From contig CABZJA010000002.1 in NCBI GenBank assembly GCA_902525935.1, forward strand, positions 40,385 to 104,384: 64,000 bases of DNA, given 5' to 3'. Made by a program: the position numbers and the translations under genes. The DNA comes from an uncultured Pelagibacteraceae bacterium. GTDB taxonomy: Bacteria; Pseudomonadota; Alphaproteobacteria; Pelagibacterales; Pelagibacteraceae. The notes under the pieces were generated by a model. That model was not told the DNA's origin. It saw only the letters and a program-made list of their open reading frames with translations, and searched no databases. How positions within the stretch are numbered: the first letter of the stretch is position 1; the number at the start of each line of letters is the position of its first letter. Positions 51,794 to 62,075 of this stretch are shown here, one piece after another.

Positions 51794-52315
51794 ATGAACG
51801 ATTTGATTATTTATTCATCAACGGATGGCCAAACAAAAAAAATTTGTGAAACAATAAAAAATAATTTACCATTGAATGATAAAATTAAAATAATTTCTCT
51901 AAATGAAGCCAGCGATATCAATTTAGAAAATTCAAAAAAAATAATAATAGGAGCAAGTATCAGGTATGGCAGACACAGCAGAAAAGTCGAAAATTTTGTT
52001 ATAAAAAATAAAAAAATCTTACAAGAAAAAAAAACTGCTTTTTTTTCTGTAAATGTTGTAGCAAGAAAGAATGAGAAAAGTACTCCTGAAACAAATCCTT
52101 ATGTAATAAATTTTCTTGCTAAAACCAAGTGGAATCCAAATAAGGTAGCAGTTTTCGCTGGTAAGGTCGATTATCCTAATTATAATTTCATTAATAAAAA
52201 TGTCATTAGATTTATTATGTTGATTACGAAAGGTCCAACAAACACAAAAAACTCGTATGAATTTACAAATTGGGATATGGTAAAAAAATTCGCACTGGAG
52301 TTAAAATTATTATAA
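51794..52315 (+). CDS. hemG: Flavodoxin-type protoporphyrinogen oxidase (HemG)
   Basis: IYSSTDGQTKKI, GASIRYGRHSRKVENFV, FFSVNVVARKNEKSTPETNPYVINFL, KWNPNKVAVFAGKVDYPNYNF, EFTNWDMVKKFA; follows hemEH. Confidence 0.9.
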   Translation: MNDLIIYSSTDGQTKKICETIKNNLPLNDKIKIISLNEASDINLENSKKIIIGASIRYGRHSRKVENFVIKNKKILQEKKTAFFSVNVVARKNEKSTPETNPYVINFLAKTKWNPNKVAVFAGKVDYPNYNFINKNVIRFIMLITKGPTNTKNSYEFTNWDMVKKFALELKLL

Positions 52316-52316
52316 T

Positions 52317-52724
52317 TTATTTATATTTAATTTGTCTTACAAATTTAAAAGACATAAAACACAAGTAGACAAAAATACTACCAGTTATTAGCATCATAAG
52401 TTTTGATAAATCTGCCCAGAAGTTACCAAAAATATTACCTTTTACGATTACTCTTATTAGATCAAAACCACCCAACATAGTTATAAGACCAAATAAGGCG
52501 ACTAAGTGCATGAGTAATTTTTTCTTACTTATAAATTTTGTTGATAAAAAAGATAAAATTAAAATTATTAAACCTAAATAGCTTGGTATGAAGGATGTAA
52601 AGGATTTACTATCTGAAACAAAGCTTATTGTTATTCCCCAAATAATAAGAAAAAATCCATAATAAATGGATATTTGCTCAATATTTCTGTTTAAAATCTT
52701 AAATTCTTTATTATCTTCTTCCAT
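52317..52724 (-). CDS. Hypothetical four-TM membrane protein
   Basis: 135 aa, about four hydrophobic helices; no family recognised. Confidence 0.65.
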   Translation of the reverse strand: MEEDNKEFKILNRNIEQISIYYGFFLIIWGITISFVSDSKSFTSFIPSYLGLIILILSFLSTKFISKKKLLMHLVALFGLITMLGGFDLIRVIVKGNIFGNFWADLSKLMMLITGSIFVYLCFMSFKFVRQIKYK

Positions 52725-52833
52725 ATTTGCTGTATCTAATACATATTTTTAAATTTTTAAAGATAATCAGGGGTTGAAATTCCGTATTTAGCAAACTATA
52801 TTGATTATATCTAATTAACTATTTCCACACATT

Positions 52834-54105
52834 ATGAATATACAAGAATTAAAAGAAAAAAGCTCTGAAAAGCTGATCTCAGAAGCTGAAAACCTAGGGA
52901 TAGAAAATGCTAGCACCCTAAGAAGACAAGAAATCTACTTTGCAATATTAAAGAAATTAGCAGAAAAAGGAGAAGAAATTACCGGTGGTGGTGTTCTTCA
53001 ATTATTACAAGATGGTTTTGGTTTTCTTAGAGCAATAGAATCAAATTATTTACCTGGTGCAGATGATATTTATGTTAGCCCAAATCAGATAAGAAGATTT
53101 GGACTGAGAACAGGAGATACTGTCGAAGGACCAATTAGAGCACCAAAGGAAGGAGAAAGATATTTTGCACTATTACAGGTCAGTAAAATTAATTTTGAAG
53201 AAACTGACAAATTCAAACATAAAATTGCTTTTGATAACTTGACACCTCTTTATCCAAACAAACAATTGGTTATGGAAGTAGAAACCAATAAAGTTGAAAA
53301 AAAAATAGATCTAACTCCAAGATTAATAGATTTGGTAAGTCCTATTGGAAAAGGCCAAAGATCTTTAATTATTTCTCCTCCAAAAGCAGGAAAAACTATG
53401 ATTCTACAAAGTATAGCAAATTCAATTACAGCAAATCACCCTGAGTGTTATCTTATGGTGCTACTTATTGATGAGAGACCAGAAGAAGTAACTGACATGC
53501 AAAGAACAGTGAAGGGAGAAGTAATTAGTTCAACTTTTGATGAACCTGCACAAAGACATGTGGCAGTTGCCGAAATGGTAATTGAAAAAGCAAAACGTTT
53601 AACAGAACATAAAAAAGATGTTGTAATTCTTCTCGATTCAATAACAAGGCTTGGTAGAGCTTATAATGCAGTTGTGCCTAGTTCTGGTAAGGTATTAACG
53701 GGAGGTGTTGACGCAAATGCTCTTCAAAGACCAAAAAGATTTTTTGGAGCTGCAAGAAATATTGAAGAAGGTGGATCATTAACTATAATTGCAACAGCAT
53801 TAATAGACACTGGTAGTAGAATGGATGAGGTTATATTTGAGGAATTTAAAGGAACTGGAAATAGTGAAACAATATTAGATAGAAAAATTTCAGAAAAGAG
53901 AATATTTCCTGCAATCGATATAACAAAATCAGGAACTAGAAGAGAAGAACTAATTTTTGAAAAAAATGATCTTCAAAAAATGAATGTTTTAAGAAGAATT
54001 ATTGCCCCAATGGGATCAATGGATGCAATTGAATTTATTAATTCTAAGCTTAAAAATACAAAGAATAACTCAGAATTCTTTAATTCTATGAATAAACCTG
54101 CATAG
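52834..54105 (+). CDS. rho: Transcription termination factor Rho
   Basis: [88 protein letters not shown]. Confidence 0.98.
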   Translation: MNIQELKEKSSEKLISEAENLGIENASTLRRQEIYFAILKKLAEKGEEITGGGVLQLLQDGFGFLRAIESNYLPGADDIYVSPNQIRRFGLRTGDTVEGPIRAPKEGERYFALLQVSKINFEETDKFKHKIAFDNLTPLYPNKQLVMEVETNKVEKKIDLTPRLIDLVSPIGKGQRSLIISPPKAGKTMILQSIANSITANHPECYLMVLLIDERPEEVTDMQRTVKGEVISSTFDEPAQRHVAVAEMVIEKAKRLTEHKKDVVILLDSITRLGRAYNAVVPSSGKVLTGGVDANALQRPKRFFGAARNIEEGGSLTIIATALIDTGSRMDEVIFEEFKGTGNSETILDRKISEKRIFPAIDITKSGTRREELIFEKNDLQKMNVLRRIIAPMGSMDAIEFINSKLKNTKNNSEFFNSMNKPA

Positions 54106-54106
54106 T

Positions 54107-54946
54107 TTAAAGATAACCCAATTCTTTCATCTCCTTTTCAAACAAACCTTCTATGACTTTTGATGTCTTAGGTTTGAGAAGATTTTTGTAATTATTTTTA
54201 CTTCCTAAATTAAAAAATGGTTTCATTTTTCCTTCTTTTGAGGAATAAACCGCCTCATCAAATCCCTCATATTCCTCTTTTTTTTGTAATACTTCAAAAT
54301 TTGTAGTTTCTATAGCTAGCTTAAATTTATTTTCATCAATCTTTTTTTCTTTCTTTATTATATTATTTGTAAAATTAACAATTTTTGAAAATGTGTTATA
54401 TGTATCATTTTCTAAATCCTCATACTTAATTAGTAAGATATTAAAATTCTTAGATACTTTCCATGAATTATAATTATTAGACCAAGAACTTATAAAAGAA
54501 TAACTTGCGTAATTATTTTCATCATTTTCATCTTTTAAATTACGGTAAATACTATTTATCATTTTTAGTGCATCACTTTCATTTAAAGAATAATGATTCA
54601 TCATGGAGCTTAAGACATTTCTCGGATCTCTAATAATATAAATTGCTCCCGCTGTGAATTCAGATGAAGTAAAACTATTTCCTTTGAATGCACCATTTAC
54701 ATTATGAGTTTTAAGAAAGCATAATTCTTTTTTATTTTTAATTTTTTTTTGACCAACCAACCAATTTTCAGATGCCTCATCAACACTTAATAACTTCTGA
54801 TCAAAAAACTCCTTGCTTGGAAACTGCTTAATTTTTTTTAGCAATTCAAAAGTAAATTTTCCATCACTAGAATAGTAATATGCTGACAAGAATGCCCTAA
54901 CCCATGTGTTTCCACTTTTTGGATAAGATGCTAGCCAAATAATCAT
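54107..54946 (-). CDS. Sulfotransferase domain protein (copy 2)
   Basis: IIWLASYPKSGNTWVRAFLSAYYYS, IYIIRDPRNVLSSMMNHYSL; paralogue of 13982..14830. Confidence 0.85.
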   Translation of the reverse strand: MIIWLASYPKSGNTWVRAFLSAYYYSSDGKFTFELLKKIKQFPSKEFFDQKLLSVDEASENWLVGQKKIKNKKELCFLKTHNVNGAFKGNSFTSSEFTAGAIYIIRDPRNVLSSMMNHYSLNESDALKMINSIYRNLKDENDENNYASYSFISSWSNNYNSWKVSKNFNILLIKYEDLENDTYNTFSKIVNFTNNIIKKEKKIDENKFKLAIETTNFEVLQKKEEYEGFDEAVYSSKEGKMKPFFNLGSKNNYKNLLKPKTSKVIEGLFEKEMKELGYL

Positions 54947-54988
54947 TGAATTATTTCTATATTAAATTCATATTGTAGCTATAACAAA

Positions 54989-56320
54989 ATGACTATTTTC
55001 GCACTTTCATCAGGGCCAGGATTGTCTGGTATTGCTGTAATTAGAGTTTCAGGTCCAAATACAAAAAATGTGTTGAAAAATTTGACTATTTCACCGATTC
55101 CGAGCCCCAAAGTTGCAGTAGTAAGAAAGTTTATAAATCCTAAAACAAAGGATTTGATAGATCAGGGAATTTTATTATGGTTTCCAGGTCCTGAGAGTTA
55201 CACAGGTGAAGATATGGCTGAATTTCATGTCCACGGAAGCAAAGCTGTAATTGAAGCTATAAATCTGTCTTTATCAAAAATTGAAGGTTGTAGATTAGCC
55301 GAGCCAGGTGAATTTACCAAGATTGCATTCCAAAATGGAAAAATAAATTTACTTAAAGCTGAAAGTATCTCTGACTTAATTTCATCGGAAACTGAAATCC
55401 AAAGAAAACAAGCTATAAAAATCATGTCTGGCAAAAGCTCAGATAAATTTAATTCACTTAGAGAAAGATTATTAAAAATATTGTCAAACATTGAAGCCAA
55501 AATTGATTTTCCTGATGAAGATTTGCCAGATAATATTTTAAAAAATATTCATTCAGAAACTAAAAGTATCAAAAATGAGATAGATAAAATATTGAATGAT
55601 CAAAAAGTTGGAGAAAGAATAAGAGAAGGTTTTAAAATTGCAATTATTGGTCCCACAAATGCTGGAAAATCTTCTTTGTTAAATTATCTATCAAAAAGGG
55701 ATATTGCAATTGTTTCTGAAATTGCAGGAACTACAAGAGATGTTATTGAGGCGCACCTTAATCTAAATGGTTATCCTGTTGTAATTTCTGATACCGCCGG
55801 GATAAGAGATTCAAAAGACGAAATTGAAAAAAAGGGTATTAAATTAGCTTTAGAAAGAGCAGAAAACGCTGATTTAAATTTAATAGTTATTGAGCCTAAA
55901 AGTGTTGATTTTTCACGCTTTTTAAAGAAATTTCGACCAAAAAACTCTATTTTGGTAATTAATAAGATGGAATTAGGTGTTGATAATATTGCAGAAGAAA
56001 TAAAAAATTATGACCCGATTTCAATTTCAATAAAAAAGGAAAAAAATTTAGATAAACTTATAAGTTTGATCAAAGAAAATTTAAAAAATAAATTTATTCT
56101 TCAAGATGATATATATATTACAAGACAACGACACAGGACTAATCTTGAAAAGTGTGTGGAGCATTTAAAAAATTTTGAAGAAAAAAATTCCTTAGAAGAT
56201 TTTGATAAAGCGGCAGAAGACTTAAGATTAGCAACCAGATATCTTGGAACTATCGTTGGAAAGGTCGATGTAGAGGAGATATTGGGATCAATTTTTAATG
56301 ATTTTTGCATTGGTAAATAA
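54989..56320 (+). CDS. mnmE: tRNA modification GTPase MnmE
   Basis: TIFALSSGPGLSGIAVIRVSGP, FHVHGSKAVIEA, GPTNAGKSSLLN, VSEIAGTTRDVIEA, SDTAGIRDS, C-terminal GSIFNDFCIGK. Confidence 0.98.
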   Translation: MTIFALSSGPGLSGIAVIRVSGPNTKNVLKNLTISPIPSPKVAVVRKFINPKTKDLIDQGILLWFPGPESYTGEDMAEFHVHGSKAVIEAINLSLSKIEGCRLAEPGEFTKIAFQNGKINLLKAESISDLISSETEIQRKQAIKIMSGKSSDKFNSLRERLLKILSNIEAKIDFPDEDLPDNILKNIHSETKSIKNEIDKILNDQKVGERIREGFKIAIIGPTNAGKSSLLNYLSKRDIAIVSEIAGTTRDVIEAHLNLNGYPVVISDTAGIRDSKDEIEKKGIKLALERAENADLNLIVIEPKSVDFSRFLKKFRPKNSILVINKMELGVDNIAEEIKNYDPISISIKKEKNLDKLISLIKENLKNKFILQDDIYITRQRHRTNLEKCVEHLKNFEEKNSLEDFDKAAEDLRLATRYLGTIVGKVDVEEILGSIFNDFCIGK

Positions 56321-56396
56321 ACGTTGGAATTACTCACTTTTTAAACAAATTTAAGTGTTTTCTTGTAAATTTTAGGATCAATAATAAATTACAAAT

Positions 56397-58268
56397 ATGA
56401 AAAACGAATTAACATTTGATGTAGTGGTAATAGGAGGGGGTCATGCTGGGTGTGAGGCAGCTGCTGCATCTGCCAGGTTGGGTGTTAACACCGCTTTGTT
56501 TACACACAAATTTAATACAATAGGAGAGATGTCTTGTAATCCAGCAATTGGTGGATTAGGAAAAGGACATCTAGTCAGAGAAATAGATGCATTAGATGGC
56601 GTGATGGGAGAAGTAGCAGATAAATCAGGTATTCAATTTAGATTACTAAATAGAAGCAGGGGGCCTGCAGTTAGAGGACCCAGAACTCAAAGTGATAGAT
56701 CATTATATAAAAAATTTATGCAAAAAAAACTTGTAAACTACTGTAATTTAAGCATATTTAGTGATCCTGTAATTAGGTTTTATTTTAAAAATAACAGTAT
56801 AATTGGTTTTTTAACACAATCAGGTAAAGAAATTAAATCGTCTAAGATAATTTTAACAACTGGCACTTTCTTAAATGGTTTGATACATATTGGTGAAAAT
56901 AAAATACCAGCTGGTCGGTTTGATGAGAAACCTTCAACAGGTTTAAGTGAACAGTTAGAGAAGTATAATTTTAAAATAGGAAGACTAAAAACTGGAACTC
57001 CGCCTAGACTTGACTCTCGAACAATAAATTTTGAAAATTTAGAAGAGCAGCAAGCTGATGATGAACCATACTTTTTTTCTTTCCTTACAAGAAAAAAATA
57101 CAATAAACAGATTTCATGTAGAATGACGTATACTAATCGAGCAGTTCATAAAATTATTTCTAAAAATATAAAACGAAGCGCTATGTACTCTGGAACCATA
57201 AAAGGAGTAGGTCCAAGATATTGCCCCTCTATAGAGGATAAAATTAAAAAATTTGCAGATAAACAAAGACATCAAATTTTTTTAGAGCCAGAAGGTTTAA
57301 ATGATTTTACAATTTATCCAAATGGAATTTCGACATCTTTACCTGCTGACGTACAGCAAGAAATATGTAGTAAAATCAATGGTTTAGAGAAAGTTAAAAT
57401 TTTAAGACCTGGATATGCCATAGAGTATGATTTTATAGATCCAAGAGAGCTTTTTTTAACTTTGGAGACTAAGAAAATTAAAAACCTTTATTTAGCCGGC
57501 CAGATAAATGGAACTACTGGATATGAAGAAGCCGCAGCCCAAGGCCTTATCGCTGGAATTAATGCTGCACTAGCCTTTAAAGAAGAAGAGCCGTTTATTT
57601 TAGATAGGTCTGAAGCTTATATAGGAGTTATGATAGATGATCTTATAACAAAAGGTGTTGCAGAGCCATATAGAATGTTTACATCAAGGGCCGAATATAG
57701 ACTCTCATTAAGATCTGACAACGCAGATGTTAGACTTACAAAAAAAGGAATTGATATAGGACTAGTTTTAGATCAAAGAAAGAAGATTTATAAAGATAAA
57801 TTTAGTAATTTATCAATAATTCAGTCTAAAATGGATAAATTGATGATTTCACCATCAAAAGCCTCTAAATTTGCAATAAATATTGCAAAAGATGGTGTGA
57901 GCCGATCAGCAAATCAGTTATTAGGACAAAAATCTGTTAATATGAATAAAATAAGAGAAATATGGCCAGATATACCATATTTTTCACGTGAAATTGATGA
58001 ACAATTAGAGATAAATTCACATTATAAAGGTTATTTAAATAAGCAAAAAGCAGATATTTTAGCATTTAAAAGAGATGAAAATTTATTAATTCCAGAAAAC
58101 CTAAATTATGATAGTTTTTCCGGGCTTTCAAACGAAGTAAAATCAAAATTTAAAAAAATAAGACCTAAAACAATGGGACAAGCATTAAGAATAGATGGAA
58201 TTACTCCTGCTGCTGTATATATTTTGTTGTCTCATCTTAAAAGAAAGTCTATTAAGCATATAGCTTGA
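56397..58268 (+). CDS. mnmG: tRNA uridine-5-carboxymethylaminomethyl modification enzyme MnmG
   Basis: [104 protein letters not shown]. Confidence 0.98.
   Translation: MKNELTFDVVVIGGGHAGCEAAAASARLGVNTALFTHKFNTIGEMSCNPAIGGLGKGHLVREIDALDGVMGEVADKSGIQFRLLNRSRGPAVRGPRTQSDRSLYKKFMQKKLVNYCNLSIFSDPVIRFYFKNNSIIGFLTQSGKEIKSSKIILTTGTFLNGLIHIGENKIPAGRFDEKPSTGLSEQLEKYNFKIGRLKTGTPPRLDSRTINFENLEEQQADDEPYFFSFLTRKKYNKQISCRMTYTNRAVHKIISKNIKRSAMYSGTIKGVGPRYCPSIEDKIKKFADKQRHQIFLEPEGLNDFTIYPNGISTSLPADVQQEICSKINGLEKVKILRPGYAIEYDFIDPRELFLTLETKKIKNLYLAGQINGTTGYEEAAAQGLIAGINAALAFKEEEPFILDRSEAYIGVMIDDLITKGVAEPYRMFTSRAEYRLSLRSDNADVRLTKKGIDIGLVLDQRKKIYKDKFSNLSIIQSKMDKLMISPSKASKFAINIAKDGVSRSANQLLGQKSVNMNKIREIWPDIPYFSREIDEQLEINSHYKGYLNKQKADILAFKRDENLLIPENLNYDSFSGLSNEVKSKFKKIRPKTMGQALRIDGITPAAVYILLSHLKRKSIKHIA
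57980..57995. promoter_or_regulatory. Degenerate parS-like site inside mnmG
   Basis: TTTTTCACGTGAAATT keeps the 12-bp core palindrome TTTCACGTGAAA; 13/16 match to TGTTTCACGTGAAACA. Confidence 0.45.
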
Positions 58269-58909
58269 TTGATTCGAATATTTTAAAATTATATAATGCG
58301 AAATCCATAAATGTTTCACGTGAAACATTAAAGGCGTTAGAAGACTATTCAAATGCAATCATTTCAAGAAATAAAAGAATAAATTTGATCAGTAAAAGCA
58401 CTGAAAATTCCATAAAACAAAGGCATATAGAAGATAGTGCGCAAATTATTGATTTTGTTGATAAAAATGATATAAAAATTTGTACAGATCTAGGGTCTGG
58501 TGCTGGTTTACCTGGTATAGTTTTAGGTATTTTGATGAAACCAAAAAAACCATTATTTAAGATAATTTTCTATGAAAAGAGCTATCACAAAAGTCTTTTC
58601 TTAAGAGAAATGGCAGATAAATTTAGTCTAAATTCAGAAATTCATCGAAAAAATATTTTTGGGGAAAAAGATTTAACAACGGATGTTATAATTTCAAGAG
58701 CATTCAAACCTTTGCCAATAATTTTTCAAATAGCAAAAAATAATTTTAAAAAATTCAAGTATATTATTTTATTTTTAGGTAAGACTGGAAAGACAGTTAT
58801 TGATAATGCGCGTGAGAATTGGAATTTTGATTATGAAAAAAAAAAAAGTTTAACAAGTAACCAATCTTTAATAGTAAAAATTTCAAATCTAAAAAAAAAA
58901 AATGTTTAA
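58265..58909 (+). CDS. rsmG: 16S rRNA (guanine527-N7)-methyltransferase RsmG
   Basis: [72 protein letters not shown] start overlaps the mnmG stop. Confidence 0.96.
   Translation: MIDSNILKLYNAKSINVSRETLKALEDYSNAIISRNKRINLISKSTENSIKQRHIEDSAQIIDFVDKNDIKICTDLGSGAGLPGIVLGILMKPKKPLFKIIFYEKSYHKSLFLREMADKFSLNSEIHRKNIFGEKDLTTDVIISRAFKPLPIIFQIAKNNFKKFKYIILFLGKTGKTVIDNARENWNFDYEKKKSLTSNQSLIVKISNLKKKNV
58312..58327. promoter_or_regulatory. parS: parS centromere site (ParB-binding)
   Basis: Perfect 16-bp palindrome TGTTTCACGTGAAACA, encoding the NVSRET stretch of RsmG, about 0.7 kb upstream of parAB. Confidence 0.96.
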
Positions 58910-59003
58910 TAAAGATATTTTCTTTAAAAAAAATTTTAATGAGACACAACAATTAAAGAGGGAATTAGAAAAATTATAAAAATGAAAAATATATATAAAA
59001 ATA

Positions 59004-59804
59004 ATGGATAAAAAAATAATTTCAGTAATAAATCAAAAGGGAGGAGTGGGCAAAACCACAACAGTAATTAATCTAGCGGCAGGACTATCAATGAAGGAAA
59101 AAAAAGTTTTAGTAATAGACTTAGATCCACAAGGTAATGCTTCAACTGGTCTTGGATTATCTAACACAACTAATTCAGAGAAAAATATTTACAGTGTTCT
59201 AAATGGAAATAAGAAAATTTCAGAGGTTATACAATCATCAAGCTTTGAAAATCTAAATGTAATAACTTCAAATGTTGATTTATCAGGTCTCGAGGTCGAA
59301 ACGGCTGGGGATAGTCGAAGGGCCTTTAAATTAAAAGACGAATTAGGCCTGATTTTAAATGATTCTAGAACACTGTATGATTACATAATAATTGACTGCC
59401 CTCCATCCCTAAGTTTACTTACAATTATGGCATTGGTGGCTTCCGACTCTTTAGTGGTTCCACTGCAGACAGAATTTTTTGCATTAGAAGGACTTACTCA
59501 ACTCATGAAGACTATAGAAAGAATAAAATCCAATTTAAATCCATCATTAGAAATTAGAGGCATACTGCTTACAATGTTTGACAAGCGAAATAAACTTTCG
59601 GGTCAAGTGGAGATAGAGGCAAGGAACTATTTTAAGGAAAAAGTTTACTCAACTGCTGTGCCAAGAAATGTTAGATTGTCTGAGGCACCATCCCACGGCA
59701 TACCTGTCCTGATATATGACAAAATATGTCCTGGAAGTAAGGCTTACTTTGAATTTACTGATGAATTCTTAGAACAAGATAAACCAGTGGAGAGTGCTGC
59801 ATGA
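59004..59804 (+). CDS. parA: Chromosome partitioning ATPase ParA
   Basis: ISVINQKGGVGKTTTVINLAAGL, VLVIDLDPQGNASTGLG, YIIIDCPPSLSLLT. Confidence 0.97.
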   Translation: MDKKIISVINQKGGVGKTTTVINLAAGLSMKEKKVLVIDLDPQGNASTGLGLSNTTNSEKNIYSVLNGNKKISEVIQSSSFENLNVITSNVDLSGLEVETAGDSRRAFKLKDELGLILNDSRTLYDYIIIDCPPSLSLLTIMALVASDSLVVPLQTEFFALEGLTQLMKTIERIKSNLNPSLEIRGILLTMFDKRNKLSGQVEIEARNYFKEKVYSTAVPRNVRLSEAPSHGIPVLIYDKICPGSKAYFEFTDEFLEQDKPVESAA

Positions 59805-60652
59805 TAAATCCTTTTAAAAATAAGAAGGGTTTAGGAAGGGGCCTATCATCACTGATCGGTGATAGTGATATAAAAACATCTAAAGAAAAAATTTCTATAA
59901 GTTCTATAGTTCCAAATAAAAATCAACCTAGAAAATTATTTGAAAAGGAGTCTTTAGAAGAATTAAAAAATTCGATTAGTGAAAGAGGCATAATCCAACC
60001 ATTAATTGTTAGAAAATCAGATGATCAAGACGATAAATTTGAATTAATAGCAGGCGAAAGAAGATGGCAAGCAGCCCAATCAGCTGGCCTTCATGAAGTG
60101 CCTGTAGTTATTATTGAGGCAGATAATCTAAAATCGTTAGAATTAGCAATTATAGAAAACGTTCAGAGAAAAGATCTAAATCCTATAGAGGAGGCTGAAA
60201 GTTACAATAATCTAATTCAAAATTTTGGATATGATCATGAAAAAGTTTCCCAGTTTATTGGAAAAAGTAGATCACATATCTCCAACTCTATTCGTTTACT
60301 GTCTCTTCCAGAAAAGATATTGGACTTGATAAGAAATAATAAAATTTCTCAAGGTCACGCTAAAGTTTTAGTTGGTCTAGAAAATGCCCTTTTATTAGCA
60401 GATAAAATAATTAAAAAAAAACTGTCTGTAAGGCAATTAGAAAGTTTAGTCAGACTTTTTAAAAAGGGATCTAACAATTCTTTCAAGTCAAAGGACTCAA
60501 ATATAATTTCAACGGAAAACGATTTATCTGAGAAAATTGGCATGAGAGTTATTCTAAATAACAAAAAAAATAATTCTGGAACTTTATCATTTGAGTATAA
60601 AGGAATTGATCAGCTTGATAGACTAATTGAAGTTATAAAGAAAAATTATTAA
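59801..60652 (+). CDS. parB: Chromosome partitioning protein ParB
   Basis: GLGRGLSSLIG, IVPNKNQPRKLF, LIAGERRWQAAQSAGLHEVPVVI, ENVQRKDLNPIEEAESY, GKSRSHISNSIRLLSLP. ATGA overlap with parA. Confidence 0.97.
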   Translation: MINPFKNKKGLGRGLSSLIGDSDIKTSKEKISISSIVPNKNQPRKLFEKESLEELKNSISERGIIQPLIVRKSDDQDDKFELIAGERRWQAAQSAGLHEVPVVIIEADNLKSLELAIIENVQRKDLNPIEEAESYNNLIQNFGYDHEKVSQFIGKSRSHISNSIRLLSLPEKILDLIRNNKISQGHAKVLVGLENALLLADKIIKKKLSVRQLESLVRLFKKGSNNSFKSKDSNIISTENDLSEKIGMRVILNNKKNNSGTLSFEYKGIDQLDRLIEVIKKNY

Positions 60653-61626
60653 TAATTAACTATAAAATCAGAGACTAAGTTCAAGGAATTTTTAGAATTA
60701 CTTTTTACCAACGTTTCTACTTCATTTATTTGAAACATTTTGGTCTTCAAGTCTTTTAATTCCCATGTATTTGCTTGTCTTTTCACAACTTCTTTATCTT
60801 TCCAAAAAATTGGTGGTTTTGTTTTGGAAATAACGTCATCAAGATTTTCATTTTTTTTATAATTTTCCAATATATTTAGTAATCTTTTAGATTTATTTAA
60901 AATTGTTCTTAAAATCAAAATACAGTCATCATCTGAATAGTTATTTTCATTTAGAATCTTAATTATATTTTTTTTATTCTTACTAAGATAATTATCAGCT
61001 AATTCATTCACACCGAAATTTTCTGCTAAATTAGATAGTTTTTTTACTACCTCAAAAGTGATTTCTTTATTAGATTGTGAATAATTGAAGATTTTACTCA
61101 ATTCTTTTTTTAAATTTTCTCTACTCCCACTTGATCTTCCAACTAGAAGGTTAATAGATTCTCTAGATAGTTTTATCTTATTTTTATTTAAATACTCATT
61201 AGCTATTGAGCTTAAAGTTCTAGCATCATCTTCATAAAAAGGAATTATTGCAAGTTTTTTACTTTTCTCAAAAAAAATTCGTAATTTTGATCTTTTTTCC
61301 AGCAATCCAGCTCTTAATATAATTACAATATCCTCGATATTTCTATCTGATATTTCTTCAATATATTTTAGTATTCTTTCTCCCACCCTGGAGATTATTA
61401 ATATTTTTTTTTCGTCAAATAGCGATTTTGTTAATATTTCTGAAGATATTGTTTCATAACTATTTATAAACTCATTTTCATCGTATTTATTTATTGATCC
61501 CTTGAAATCAGCAATAAAAGTTTTTTCCACTGTTTCATTTTGCAAACCTTCATTTTTTCCATAAAGAAGTATCATGTTACGTCTTTCTAAATTGGATTTA
61601 TTTGCCTCATAAGATTTAATAATCAT
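60649..61626 (-). CDS. holA: DNA polymerase III subunit delta
   Basis: ILLYGKNEGL, IVIILRAGLLEKRSKLRIFFEKSKKLAIIPFYEDD, upstream neighbours lptE and leuS. Confidence 0.9.
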   Translation of the reverse strand: MIIKSYEANKSNLERRNMILLYGKNEGLQNETVEKTFIADFKGSINKYDENEFINSYETISSEILTKSLFDEKKILIISRVGERILKYIEEISDRNIEDIVIILRAGLLEKRSKLRIFFEKSKKLAIIPFYEDDARTLSSIANEYLNKNKIKLSRESINLLVGRSSGSRENLKKELSKIFNYSQSNKEITFEVVKKLSNLAENFGVNELADNYLSKNKKNIIKILNENNYSDDDCILILRTILNKSKRLLNILENYKKNENLDDVISKTKPPIFWKDKEVVKRQANTWELKDLKTKMFQINEVETLVKSNSKNSLNLVSDFIVNY

Positions 61627-62075
61627 TTATTTAAAGTTTTGATTCCAAAAAGTATATCTTGAGAAATACTATCACTTAAATTATTTATTAAATTATCTTC
61701 ATATTGTGAAAGTTCATATTTATCTTTAATACTATTATAGGTTATTTGCTTATTAATTTGATCTTTTATAATTTTTTTTCCATTATGATCTACTTGATAT
61801 TCTAAATTTATAATAAGTTTGTAGATTTTTGGATCACCTTTGGTATCAGATGTCACTATTTCTTTTCTTTTAAAAGTTTTAAAATACAAATCATAATTTT
61901 CATCTCCATTTGTATTATTTTTCAAAAATTTTTTAATTGAATTGTTGATTTTTACATCACCATCTGAAGTTATTTCTTCAAATTTAAAGTTATAATTTTT
62001 ATTTAGATAAACTGGTTCGTAAGCGCACGATTGTAATAGAAGAATTATTGCAAAGAATTTAAATATATTATTCAT
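61623..62075 (-). CDS. lptE: LPS-assembly lipoprotein LptE
   Basis: Lipobox [12 protein letters not shown]; between leuS and holA, the usual arrangement. Confidence 0.8.
   Translation of the reverse strand: MNNIFKFFAIILLLQSCAYEPVYLNKNYNFKFEEITSDGDVKINNSIKKFLKNNTNGDENYDLYFKTFKRKEIVTSDTKGDPKIYKLIINLEYQVDHNGKKIIKDQINKQITYNSIKDKYELSQYEDNLINNLSDSISQDILFGIKTLNK

Noticed and set aside
58902-58979. 25-aa [28 protein letters not shown] between rsmG and parA
   Set aside because: Too short and low-complexity to support without conservation data.
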